Part shown: positions 25,966-35,163 of the stretch, piece after piece
How positions within the stretch are numbered: position 1 is the stretch's first letter
Layout of the letters: each line of letters starts with the position of its first letter
Assembly (NCBI RefSeq): GCF_900113695.1
Contig: NZ_FOQH01000001.1
Location: forward strand, 496,001 to 560,000
Direction: 5' to 3'
DNA length: 64,000 nt
From: Albimonas pacifica
GTDB lineage: Bacteria > Pseudomonadota > Alphaproteobacteria > Rhodobacterales > Rhodobacteraceae
Program-made: the position numbers and the translations under genes
Notes under the pieces: generated by a model
What the model was told of the DNA's origin: nothing
Databases searched by the model: none
What the model saw: only the letters and a program-made list of their open reading frames with translations

Positions 25966-26787
25966 TCAGGCGCGGTAGACGATGATCTCGGCGTATTCGG
26001 CCGGCACGATCATCGCGGTCTCGTCGACGGAGGCCTCGCGGGCCAGCGCCGCGAGATCCGCCTCCAGGGCCGCGGCGCCCTCGGGGCCGACGGCGAGGAA
26101 GGCCTTGTTCATCGGCCCGTAGACCCGGCGCCACAGCTCGATCCAGTGGGCGGGGGAGCGGAAGCGGAACACGAACTCGCGCCGGTTGAACTCGATGGCG
26201 CGGGCGCCCGGACGGAGCAGCGCGTCGATGCGCGCCTCCGCGCCCCACTCGAGCGGCGAGCGCACGCCGGGCGGCGGGGGGACGTGGCGGCCGATGGTGC
26301 GGAACAGCTGGCCGATGAAGCCCTCGGGCGTCCAGTTGGCCAGTCCGATGCGCCCGCCGGGGCGGCAGACGCGGGCCAGCTCGCCCGCCGCGGCCTCCTG
26401 GTCGGCGGTGAACATCACCCCGAAGGTCGACAGCACGGCGTCGAAGGAGCCGTCGTCGAAGGGCAGGTCCTCGGCGTCGGCCACGCGGAAGGCGACGGGC
26501 AGGCGCTCGGCCTCGGCGCGGGCCATGCCGGCCTTCAGCCAGCTCTCCACATAGTCGGTCGAGACCACGTTGCAGAACCGCCGGGCGGCGGCGAGCGTGG
26601 CGTTGCCGTTGCCTGCGGCCACGTCCAGCACCCGGTCGTCGGGCCGCAGGTCCATGGCCTCGGCCAGGCGCTCGCCGACGATCTGCAGGGTGGCGCCGAC
26701 GGCGGGATAGTCGCCGGCGGCCCAGGTCGCCTGCTGCTTCGCCTTCACCGCGGTCAGGTCCGCCGTGGCGGGGGTTTCGATGTTCAT
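25966..26787 (-). CDS. Class I SAM-dependent methyltransferase
   Basis: A 273-aa enzyme with a Rossmann methyltransferase core: VLDVAAGNGNATLAAA (SAM-binding motif I, about residues 53-68), FRVADAEDLPFDDGSFDAVLSTFGVMF (motifs II-III) and VCRPGGRIGLANWTPEGFIG (post-III). This is the Methyltransf_11/UbiE-like group acting on small molecules, so DNA or protein targets are unlikely. Start ATG 26787 follows AAGGAGACGG. It is the first gene of the minus-strand run that continues into the globin and cyclase, and it is divergent from the winged-helix regulator. The substrate is unknown. Confidence 0.83.
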   Translation of the reverse strand: MNIETPATADLTAVKAKQQATWAAGDYPAVGATLQIVGERLAEAMDLRPDDRVLDVAAGNGNATLAAARRFCNVVSTDYVESWLKAGMARAEAERLPVAFRVADAEDLPFDDGSFDAVLSTFGVMFTADQEAAAGELARVCRPGGRIGLANWTPEGFIGQLFRTIGRHVPPPPGVRSPLEWGAEARIDALLRPGARAIEFNRREFVFRFRSPAHWIELWRRVYGPMNKAFLAVGPEGAAALEADLAALAREASVDETAMIVPAEYAEIIVYRA

Positions 26788-26837
26788 GGGCCGTCTCCTT
26801 GCGGTCCGGGTCGACGTTCAACGAGGCGGACCATGCC

Positions 26838-26880
26838 GCAGGCGGCCCGTCCGGGCTTGCAGGCGGTCTGCAGGCGGTCT
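26838..26880. promoter_or_regulatory. GCAGGCGG direct repeats in divergent promoter
   Basis: GCAGGCGGTCT occurs twice in perfect tandem (26859-26869 and 26870-26880), and the related GCAGGCGGCCC lies at 26838-26848. Same-face direct repeats with an 11-bp period are the usual target geometry of OmpR/PhoB-type winged-helix proteins, and the downstream gene encodes one. Confidence 0.5.
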
Positions 26881-26973
26881 GGAGAAACCTGCAGATCCCC
26901 GGGAAAACCCTGCGCAGCGCTGCGTCATTGGTTCGGCGCCGGTTTCGGGTTACCGTTGCGGAAAGGATCCGCC

Positions 26974-28581
26974 ATGCGCTTCGCCTTCGAGAGCTTCGAA
27001 CTGGACGTGGACCGCGCCGAGCTCCGGCGCGACGGCGAGCCCGTGCCGATCGAGCCGCAGGTCTTCGACCTGCTGCACCTGCTCGTCTCCGCCGGCGACC
27101 GCATGGTCACGCGCGAGGAGATCTTCGAGCGGATCTGGGGCGACCGCATCGTCTCGGACGCCGCCCTGTCGAGCCGGGTGCGCGACGTGCGCCGCGCCAT
27201 CGGCGACGACGGCCGGGCGCAGCGCCTGATCCGCACCGTCCACAGCCGCGGCCTGCGCTTCGTGGGCCAGGCCGCGGTGCTGGACGACGCGCCCGAGGCG
27301 CCGCCGCTCCCGCCGGCCGGGGCGGCCCCGCCCGAAGAGGCGCCCTGCGCCGCCCACGACCCGCTCGACCGTCCGGCGGTGGCGGTGCTGCCGTTCGAGG
27401 ATCTCTCGGACGCGCCCTCGCCGATGCTGGCCGACGCGGTCGCCGACGAGGTGGCCGCCGCGCTGGCGGCCTGGCGCTCGTTCCCGGTGATCTCGCGCAA
27501 CTCCGCCTTCCGCTTCCGCGCGAGCCCGCTGGGCGCGCCGGAGATCGGGGCGGCGCTGCGGGCGCGCTACCTGGTCTCGGGCTCGATCCGCCGCACGGGC
27601 GGGCGCATCAAGGTGCAGGCGGCGCTGGTCGACGCGCAGAGCGACCGGAGGCTGTGGGACGAGCGCTTCGCCCGCGACCTCGACGAGCTGCGCGACGTCG
27701 AGGAGGAGATCGCCGCCCAGGTCGCCGCCGCCATCGTCCCCGAGCTGGAGGGCGCCGAGGCCCGCCGCGCCCACCGCCGCCCGCCCGGCGACCTGGGCGC
27801 GTGGGAGCTGGCGATGCGCGCCTCCTGGCTGATCGCCTCGGGCCTGGAGCACCACCCCGAGGCCGAGCGCCTGGCGCTGCGCGCCGCCGAGCTCGCCCCC
27901 GGCTGGGCGCTGCCGCTGACCCTGATCGCCACGGCCCGTTTCCAGCAGGCGATGTCGGGGTTCTCCGCCGCCGACAGCCGCGGCGCCTTCTCCTCGACGC
28001 TCGAGGCCGCCCGGCAGGCGCTGGACATCGACCGCGGGTCGTGGGTGGCGCATGCGCTGGCCGCGGTGGGGGAGCTGTGGACCAACCGCAACCACGAGCG
28101 GGCGCTGCTGCATGTGACCCGGGCGATCGAGCTGAACCCTTCGGCCGCGGTGAACTACCATTTCGGCGGCTGCATCACCGGCTTCTCCGGCGACCCCGGG
28201 GCCGCGCGGGCGCATCAGGAGCGTCTGTTCCGCCTCGACCCCGTCTATCCCTACCGCGCGGTGATCGAGGCCGACCTCGGCCTGTGGCATCTGCTGGAGA
28301 AGTCCTGGGACGCCGCCGACGAGCGGCTGACCCGCGCGCGGAGCTGGGATCCCGCCTACGGGCGCGCCCACCAGCGGCGCATCGCCCTCGCGGGCCTGAC
28401 CGGCGATCGCGACGCGGCGCTGGAGGCGGCGCGGCGGCTCTCGGATCTCGGGCTGCCGCTGGAGTTCGAGGGGATCATGGCCACCTACCCGTTCCGCAAC
28501 CCCGACCATGCGGAGATGTTCGGGGAGGGTCTGCGCCGCTCCGGCGTCAACTTCCGGCCGGGTCCGCGCGCCGGGCTCTAG
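26974..28581 (+). CDS. Winged-helix (OmpR-type) regulator with TolB-like and TPR domains
   Basis: A 535-aa protein, ATG 26974 after GGAAAGGA. Residues 1-100 are an OmpR/CadC-type DNA-binding domain (FELDVDRAELRRDGEPVPIEPQVFDLLHLLV, then VSDAALSSRVRDVRRAIGDDG). After a Pro/Ala-rich linker, residues about 122-255 are the TolB-like module seen in such regulators (VAVLPFEDLSD, YLVSGSIRRTGGRIKVQAALVDA, LWDERFARDLDEL). Residues about 270-515 are a TPR-rich helical array. No membrane helix is visible, so unlike CadC it is cytoplasmic. Proteins of this plan are often misnamed adenylate cyclases. It is divergent from the methyltransferase-globin-cyclase operon and may control it through the 11-bp direct repeats between them. 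Confidence 0.82.
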   Translation: MRFAFESFELDVDRAELRRDGEPVPIEPQVFDLLHLLVSAGDRMVTREEIFERIWGDRIVSDAALSSRVRDVRRAIGDDGRAQRLIRTVHSRGLRFVGQAAVLDDAPEAPPLPPAGAAPPEEAPCAAHDPLDRPAVAVLPFEDLSDAPSPMLADAVADEVAAALAAWRSFPVISRNSAFRFRASPLGAPEIGAALRARYLVSGSIRRTGGRIKVQAALVDAQSDRRLWDERFARDLDELRDVEEEIAAQVAAAIVPELEGAEARRAHRRPPGDLGAWELAMRASWLIASGLEHHPEAERLALRAAELAPGWALPLTLIATARFQQAMSGFSAADSRGAFSSTLEAARQALDIDRGSWVAHALAAVGELWTNRNHERALLHVTRAIELNPSAAVNYHFGGCITGFSGDPGAARAHQERLFRLDPVYPYRAVIEADLGLWHLLEKSWDAADERLTRARSWDPAYGRAHQRRIALAGLTGDRDAALEAARRLSDLGLPLEFEGIMATYPFRNPDHAEMFGEGLRRSGVNFRPGPRAGL

Positions 28582-30545
<1,964 letters not shown>

Positions 30546-30552
30546 GCGCGAC

Positions 30553-30570
30553 GGCCCCGCCGGCGGGGCC
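30553..30570 (+). terminator. Hairpin after esterase gene
   Basis: GGCCCCGC/GCGGGGCC, perfect 8-bp arms, 7 bp past the esterase stop. It has no long U-run but precedes the AT-rich promoter region of the next gene. Confidence 0.45.
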
Positions 30571-30576
30571 TCGCCT

Positions 30577-30609
30577 TGCGCCCAGAAATCGAATCATCTT
30601 TAGAATATC
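30577..30609. promoter_or_regulatory. Operator-like site D upstream of acyl-CoA synthetase
   Basis: TGCGCCC, two bases, then AAATCGAA (30577-30593) matches 35124-35140 at 15 of 17 positions. Its continuation GAATC...TTTAG (30591-30609) also resembles 33892-33908. It lies 55-87 bp before the synthetase start. Confidence 0.4.
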
Positions 30610-30663
30610 GCCATCGGAGCGTGGGCGCAGGATCCGCGGGGGGGGCGAGGGGAGGAGACGGCC

Positions 30664-32295
30664 ATGGTGATGATCGAGGGCCCCACCTGGGAGGACGTCG
30701 CCGCGCGCTTCGCCTGGCGTGTGCCCGAGCGCTACAACGCCGCCCGCGACGCCTGCGACCGGCACGCGGGGCGCGCCAATCCCGCGCTGGCGGTCGAGAC
30801 TCCTGCCGGCGTGATCCGCCACGGCTACGACGAGCTCGCCGACATGGCCGCCCGCTTCGCCCATCTGGTGCAGGGGCAGGGGCTGGGGCGCGGCGACTTC
30901 GTGGGGGTGCTGGCGCAGCCGGGCCTCGCCACGCCCGCGGCGACGCTCGGGGCCTGGAAGGCCGGCGCCGCGATCTGCCCGATGTCCACCCACTTCGCCC
31001 CCGAGGCGCTTGCCTTCCGCCTGCGCGCCGCCGGCATCGGCCTGCTGGTCGCGGACCGCGAGAACGAGGCCCGCGCGCGGGAGGCCGTCCGCCTCGCCGG
31101 GCGCCCGGTGCGGATCCTGGTCTCGGACGCGGGCGGGAGCGAGGCGGATTCGCTTCCCGCCGCGCTCGCCGGCCTGCCCTCGCGCTTCGAGACGGCGGAC
31201 ACCCGCGCCGACGACCCGCTGTCGCTGAACTTCACCTCCGGCACCACCGGCCAGCCCAAGGGGGTGGTGGCCCCGCATTCGCACCTGCTGGGGCAGGTGG
31301 CGGCGATGGAATGGCTCTACGACTACCCTCAGGCCGGCGAGGTGATCTGGTCGCCCGCCGAATGGGCCTGGCTGGCGGGGCACATGTGCACGCTGATGAC
31401 CGGCCTGTTCCTGGGCATGACCGTGGTTGCCCGGCCCCGCGCCGGCGCCTTCGATCCGGCCGAGACCTTCCGCACCCTCGCCGAGCACGGGGTGAACCGG
31501 GTGTTCCTGGTGCCCACGATGCTGAAGATGATGCGCCAGGTCCCGCCCGCGCTGCAGCGCCGCGGCGAGCTGCAGGTGCGCGCCGTGATCACCGGCGGCG
31601 AGCCCTGCGGCGCCGAGCTCTACCGCTGGGTCGAGGAGGTCTTCGGCGCCCCGCTCAACGAGACCTTCGGGCAGACCGAATGCTCGACCCTGCTGGTCAA
31701 CAACCAGCGCCGGATGACGGCGCCCCACGGCTGCCTCGGCCGCCCGGTTCCGGGCCACGTGGCGGCGATCGTGGACGACGCGGGGGCGCCGGCGCCCGCC
31801 GGCGAGATCGGGCAGATCGCGGTGCGCGGGCCGCATCCGATCCTGTTCCGCGAGTACCTCGGCGACCCGCAGGCCACCGCGGAGAAGTGGGCGGGCGAGT
31901 GGATGCTGACCGGCGATCTCGGGCGGCAGGATGCGCAGGGGTTCTTCTGGTACGTGGGGCGCGCGGACGACGTGATCACCTCCTCGGGCTACCGCATCGG
32001 GCCCTCGGAGGTGGAGGACGCGCTGATCGCTCACCCCGCCGTGGCGCTCGCCGCCGTCATCGGCCTGCCGGACCCCGAACGCACCGAGATCGTGGCGGCC
32101 TTCGTGCGGCTCGCCGAGGGCGCGGCCCCCTCCGACGCGCTGAAGGAGGAGCTGCGGCTCTTCGTGCGCGGCCGGCTCGCCCGGCACGAGGCGCCGCGGC
32201 GGATCGAGTTTGTGGACGACCTGCCCACCACCCCCACCGGCAAGCTGATGCGCAAGGCCCTGCGCGAGCGGATGCTGGCGGCGGAGCGGGCCTGA
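30664..32295 (+). CDS. AMP-dependent acyl-CoA synthetase, acetyl-/medium-chain type
   Basis: A 543-aa adenylate-forming CoA ligase. Motifs are LNFTSGTTGQPKGVV (P-loop), TFGQTECSTLLVNN (A5), MLTGDLGRQDAQGFFWYVGRADDVITSSGYRIGPSEVE (hinge and A8) and DDLPTTPTGKLMRKALRE with the C-terminal catalytic Lys. The A8 form GRADDVITSSGYRIGP is typical of the medium-chain acyl-CoA synthetase branch (AcsM/benzoate-CoA-ligase-like). A strong GGGGAGGAGACGGCC ribosome site precedes the ATG. It is separated from the esterase by a hairpin and a candidate operator, so it has its own promoter. It probably activates an acid made by the neighbouring oxidative enzymes. Confidence 0.88.
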   Translation: MVMIEGPTWEDVAARFAWRVPERYNAARDACDRHAGRANPALAVETPAGVIRHGYDELADMAARFAHLVQGQGLGRGDFVGVLAQPGLATPAATLGAWKAGAAICPMSTHFAPEALAFRLRAAGIGLLVADRENEARAREAVRLAGRPVRILVSDAGGSEADSLPAALAGLPSRFETADTRADDPLSLNFTSGTTGQPKGVVAPHSHLLGQVAAMEWLYDYPQAGEVIWSPAEWAWLAGHMCTLMTGLFLGMTVVARPRAGAFDPAETFRTLAEHGVNRVFLVPTMLKMMRQVPPALQRRGELQVRAVITGGEPCGAELYRWVEEVFGAPLNETFGQTECSTLLVNNQRRMTAPHGCLGRPVPGHVAAIVDDAGAPAPAGEIGQIAVRGPHPILFREYLGDPQATAEKWAGEWMLTGDLGRQDAQGFFWYVGRADDVITSSGYRIGPSEVEDALIAHPAVALAAVIGLPDPERTEIVAAFVRLAEGAAPSDALKEELRLFVRGRLARHEAPRRIEFVDDLPTTPTGKLMRKALRERMLAAERA

Positions 32296-32371
32296 GGCGG
32301 AGCGGACGGGTCGGGGACGCGGCGGGTCCGGGCGCGCAGCGGGGGGCGCAGCCTGGCCGGCGGACGGCGGC

Positions 32372-32387
32372 CCGGGGCCGGCCCCGG
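32372..32387. terminator. Palindrome between convergent synthetase and TetR genes
   Basis: CCGGGGCC/GGCCCCGG, a perfect 16-bp palindrome in the gap between the synthetase (plus) and the TetR gene (minus), 2 bp from the TetR stop. A probable shared terminator hairpin. Confidence 0.35.
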
Positions 32388-32389
32388 CC

Positions 32390-33076
32390 TCAGTCCGGGC
32401 GGGCGCGCAGCCCGTCGACGGCCATGCGCGCGAAGTCGCGCGCGACCAGCTCGGCGGGGCCGTTCTCGGGCTTGAACCAGACGATCGACCAGCTCATCGC
32501 GCCCAGCAGCAGCATCCGGATCGCCGACATGTCCACGTCGGCGCGCAGCGCGCCCGAGGCCTGCCCCTCGCGCAGCAGCCCGCGCCACAGGGCCATGAAC
32601 TGTCGCCCGTTGGCCGAATGCTGGAGCTGCAGCCGCGGCGGCACCTGGCCCAGCAGGCGGCTGATGGCGCGGGTGTAGTCGTTCTCGTCGATCAGGGTCA
32701 GCAGGTGGCATTCCAGCAGCAGGCGCAGGCGCTCGACCTCGGGCGTGCCCTCGGGGATCGTCTCCATCCGCGCGCGCACGGCGGCGTGGACCTGTTCGAC
32801 GCCCGCGCGCATCACCTCGGCCACCAGCTCCTCGCGCGAGGCGAAGTGGTAGTAGAGGCTGCCGGTCTGCATCCGCGCGGTGCGCGCGATGTCCGAGAGG
32901 CGGGCGTCCGAATAGCCCTTGCGCGCGAAGACGAAGGCGGCGGCGTCGAGGATGCGGGCGCGGGTCTGCTCGGACTTGCTGGCGGGCGTCTCGCCGCGCT
33001 CCGCCCGCCGCGGGGGGCGGGGGGCGCCCTTGCGGGCGCGCTTCGCCGGGGATGTCTGCTGCGCGGCCTCGTCCAT
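32390..33076 (-). CDS. TetR-family transcriptional regulator
   Basis: A 228-aa repressor. After a basic N-terminal arm, the helix-turn-helix is ILDAAAFVFARKGYSDARLSDIARTARMQTGSLYYHFASREELVAEVM, a textbook TetR domain; YYHF ends the recognition helix. The C-terminal ligand domain includes LECHLLTLIDENDYTRAISRLLGQVPPRLQ, typical of FadR/AcrR-like members that respond to acyl-CoA or aromatic effectors. It is 9 bp downstream of an atypical SDR gene on the same strand, so the two are co-transcribed. Candidate targets are its own promoter (AT-rich elements near 33887-33963) and the synthetase at 30664, whose upstream sites look related. Confidence 0.88.
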   Translation of the reverse strand: MDEAAQQTSPAKRARKGAPRPPRRAERGETPASKSEQTRARILDAAAFVFARKGYSDARLSDIARTARMQTGSLYYHFASREELVAEVMRAGVEQVHAAVRARMETIPEGTPEVERLRLLLECHLLTLIDENDYTRAISRLLGQVPPRLQLQHSANGRQFMALWRGLLREGQASGALRADVDMSAIRMLLLGAMSWSIVWFKPENGPAELVARDFARMAVDGLRARPD

Positions 33077-33085
33077 GTTCCGTTT

Positions 33086-33844
33086 CTACACCGCGTATCC
33101 GCCGTCGGCCATCAGCAACTGGCCGGTCACGTAGGCGGCCTCGGGCGACATCAGGAAGGCCGCGACCGAGGCGATCTCGGCCGCGGTTCCCAGCCGCCGG
33201 AGGGCGATGTTGGCGCGCGACTTCTCGACGAAGCTCTCGGTGAAATGGCCTGCGGCCTGCAGCGCGTCGAACATCCCGTCGCTCAGCATCCCCACGCCGA
33301 CGGCGTTGGCGCGCACGCCGAAGCGCCCCTCCTCGACCGCGACGCCGCGCACCAGCGCCGCGATCGCGGCCTTGGGGGCGACCGAGAGCATGTCGGTCGC
33401 GGGATACCGCCCCAGCGCGGCGGTCGCCATCGCCACCAGCGGCCCGCGGCTGCGGCGCAGGTGGGGGAGGGCGGCGTGGATCGCGTGATAGGCGCCGAAG
33501 ACGTCGTCCTCCATCGTGCGGCGGAACTGCTCGGGCGGGATCGCGCTGACATGGGCCATGCGGATGAAGGGGCCGTGGGCGGTGACCAGCCCCGCGAGCC
33601 CGCCCTGCGCCTCGGCGAGCGCGTCGACGGCGGCCGCGGTCGCCTCCGCGTCGGAGAGATCGAGAGGCAGGGCGAGGGCCCGGGCGCCGTCGCCGCGAAG
33701 CTCGGCGGCCAGCGTCTCCGCCCGCTCGCGGCCCGAGCGCCAGGCCAGCGCCACGCCCCAGCCGTCCTGCGCCAGCCGCCGCGCCGTGGCGGCCCCGATG
33801 CCGCCGCTGCCGCCCGTGATCAGCACCACGCCGGTTCCGTCCAT
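33086..33844 (-). CDS. Atypical short-chain dehydrogenase/reductase lacking the catalytic Tyr
   Basis: A 252-aa SDR-fold protein, ATG 33844 after GGGGAGAGG. The cofactor motif TGGSGGIG is at residues 10-17 and the C-terminus ends GQLLMADGGYAV, as in classical SDRs. The active site is altered: the YxxxK motif reads SVAPK, so Tyr is replaced by Ser154 while Lys158 is kept. The usual catalytic Ser position (141) is Thr, and NAG is replaced by AHG. It may be catalytically changed, or be a nucleotide-binding scaffold or sensor. Its position as the first gene of an operon with a TetR repressor makes a regulatory role conceivable. It is divergent from a TRAP binding protein across an AT-rich promoter. 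Confidence 0.75.
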   Translation of the reverse strand: MDGTGVVLITGGSGGIGAATARRLAQDGWGVALAWRSGRERAETLAAELRGDGARALALPLDLSDAEATAAAVDALAEAQGGLAGLVTAHGPFIRMAHVSAIPPEQFRRTMEDDVFGAYHAIHAALPHLRRSRGPLVAMATAALGRYPATDMLSVAPKAAIAALVRGVAVEEGRFGVRANAVGVGMLSDGMFDALQAAGHFTESFVEKSRANIALRRLGTAAEIASVAAFLMSPEAAYVTGQLLMADGGYAV

Positions 33845-33886
33845 GCGCCTCTCCCCTGTCCGCGCCGCCGTTCGGGCGGGCGCCAT

Positions 33887-33908
33887 GATTCGAATCTTCA
33901 TTAGATTA
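33887..33908. promoter_or_regulatory. Operator-like site E, GATTCGAATC and AATCT-N5-AGATT
   Basis: A perfect 10-bp palindrome GATTCGAATC (33887-33896) overlaps the inverted repeat AATCT/AGATT (33893-33907). It lies 43 bp upstream of the SDR-TetR start and 169 bp upstream of the TRAP binding protein. It resembles site D at 30591-30609 at 14 of 17 positions. Confidence 0.5.
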
Positions 33909-33936
33909 ATGGTCTGAAGGAGCGAAGTGCAATCGG

Positions 33937-33963
33937 ATTATATAATTGATTTTGTTATATAAT
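33937..33963. promoter_or_regulatory. AT-rich inverted repeat ATTATATAA-N9-TTATATAAT
   Basis: Perfect 9-bp arms, almost pure A/T, in a genome that is otherwise very GC-rich. It is centred 127 bp before the TRAP binding-protein start and 106 bp before the SDR start. It is probably a regulator site and/or promoter element of the divergent pair. Confidence 0.55.
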
Positions 33964-34076
33964 ATGCGACATGGGCCAACTTGATCGGGGGTTGATTCAT
34001 AGTGTATGCCTTAAAGTCTACATAAGTGGCCGTGGCCGGCCGACAGAAGCCGGCGCCGCCGAAGGGGAGGTCGGGA

Positions 34077-35099
34077 ATGAAGACGATGCTTGCGGGCGCG
34101 GCGCTGGCCGCGCTGCTCGGCGCCGCGGCCCAGCCGCTGCAGGCCGAGACGGTTCTGCGCTACTCCAACTGGCTGCCCACGGGGCACCTGATCCTCGAGC
34201 ACGCGATCGACCCGTTCATCGCCGAGGTCGAGGCGAGGACCGAGGGCCGGGTGCGAATCGAGACGCCGCCCAAGGTGATCGGCTCCGTCGCCGGCCAGTA
34301 CGACGCGGCGGTGGACGGGCTGGCCGACCTCGCCTTCATCATCATGGGCTACACCCCGGGCCGCTTCCCGCTGAGCGAAGTGGTCGAGCTGCCCTTCATC
34401 GGCGACGACCCCGAGGCGGTCTCGGTCGCCTACTGGCGCGTCTACCAGGAGCGGCTGGAGCGCTATGGCGAGTTCAAGGGCGTGAAGCTGCTGGGTCTCT
34501 CGGTCGCCTCGCCCGCGCAGATCGTGACCCGCTCGGCGCCCGCGGCCTCGCTCGCGGACCTGCAGGGGCTGAAGATGCGCAACCCCATCGCCAGCTTCAT
34601 CCCCGCCGCCGAGGCGATGGGGACCGTGCCGATCAACAAGCCGATCTCCGAGCTCTACGAGCTCGCCGCCAGCGGGGTGGTCGACGGGGCCTTCGCGCCG
34701 CTCGACAGCCAGAAGAGCTTCAACCTGATGGAGGTGCTGCCCTACGTCACCCTCGTCGAGGGCGGCCTGTTCAGCCCCGGCCTCGCATTCGTGATGAACA
34801 TCGACAGCTGGAACGCGCTCGACCCTGCCGACCAGCGGATCGTGATGGAGGCGGCGGGCGAGACCTGGGCCCGCGCGGTGGGCCGGAACTACGCCCTCAA
34901 CGACCAGGTGGCCCGCCGGGAGATGGAGGCCCGCGAGGGGACCCTCGTCCAGGCCGCTTCGCCCGAGCTGATGGCCGACCTGCACCGGCGCCTGGCCTTC
35001 GTGCGCGCGGCCTGGATCGAGAAGGCGACCGCCGCGGGCGTCGAGGACGCGGCCGGGGTGGCCGATGCGCTCTCGGCCGCGGTGGCGGCGGCGAAGTAG
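34077..35099 (+). CDS. Orphan TRAP-type solute-binding protein
   Basis: A 340-aa periplasmic protein. ATG 34077 follows GGGGAGG and opens a signal peptide (MKTMLAGAALAALLGAAAQPLQA, cleavage near residue 23). The mature region begins ETVLRYSNWLPTGH and contains DctP-family blocks DGLADLAFIIMGYTPGRFPLSEVVELPF and LQGLKMRNPIASFIPAAEAMGTVPI. No DctQ or DctM gene is next to it; the next gene encodes a Baeyer-Villiger monooxygenase. It must use membrane subunits encoded elsewhere, act as a sensor partner, or be a remnant of a lost transporter. Its size and motifs are intact, so decay is not evident. Confidence 0.84.
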   Translation: MKTMLAGAALAALLGAAAQPLQAETVLRYSNWLPTGHLILEHAIDPFIAEVEARTEGRVRIETPPKVIGSVAGQYDAAVDGLADLAFIIMGYTPGRFPLSEVVELPFIGDDPEAVSVAYWRVYQERLERYGEFKGVKLLGLSVASPAQIVTRSAPAASLADLQGLKMRNPIASFIPAAEAMGTVPINKPISELYELAASGVVDGAFAPLDSQKSFNLMEVLPYVTLVEGGLFSPGLAFVMNIDSWNALDPADQRIVMEAAGETWARAVGRNYALNDQVARREMEAREGTLVQAASPELMADLHRRLAFVRAAWIEKATAAGVEDAAGVADALSAAVAAAK

Positions 35100-35123
35100 G
35101 GCGAGGCGGGCGCGGGGCCGCCC

Positions 35124-35140
35124 TGCGCCCGAAAATCGAA
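35124..35140. promoter_or_regulatory. Operator-like site F upstream of the monooxygenase gene
   Basis: TGCGCCC, two bases, AAATCGAA, nearly identical to 30577-30593. It ends 23 bp before the monooxygenase ATG, followed by AAAGGAGGGG as ribosome site. Confidence 0.35.
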
Positions 35141-35163
35141 CCGGAATTTGAAAGGAGGGGCGC

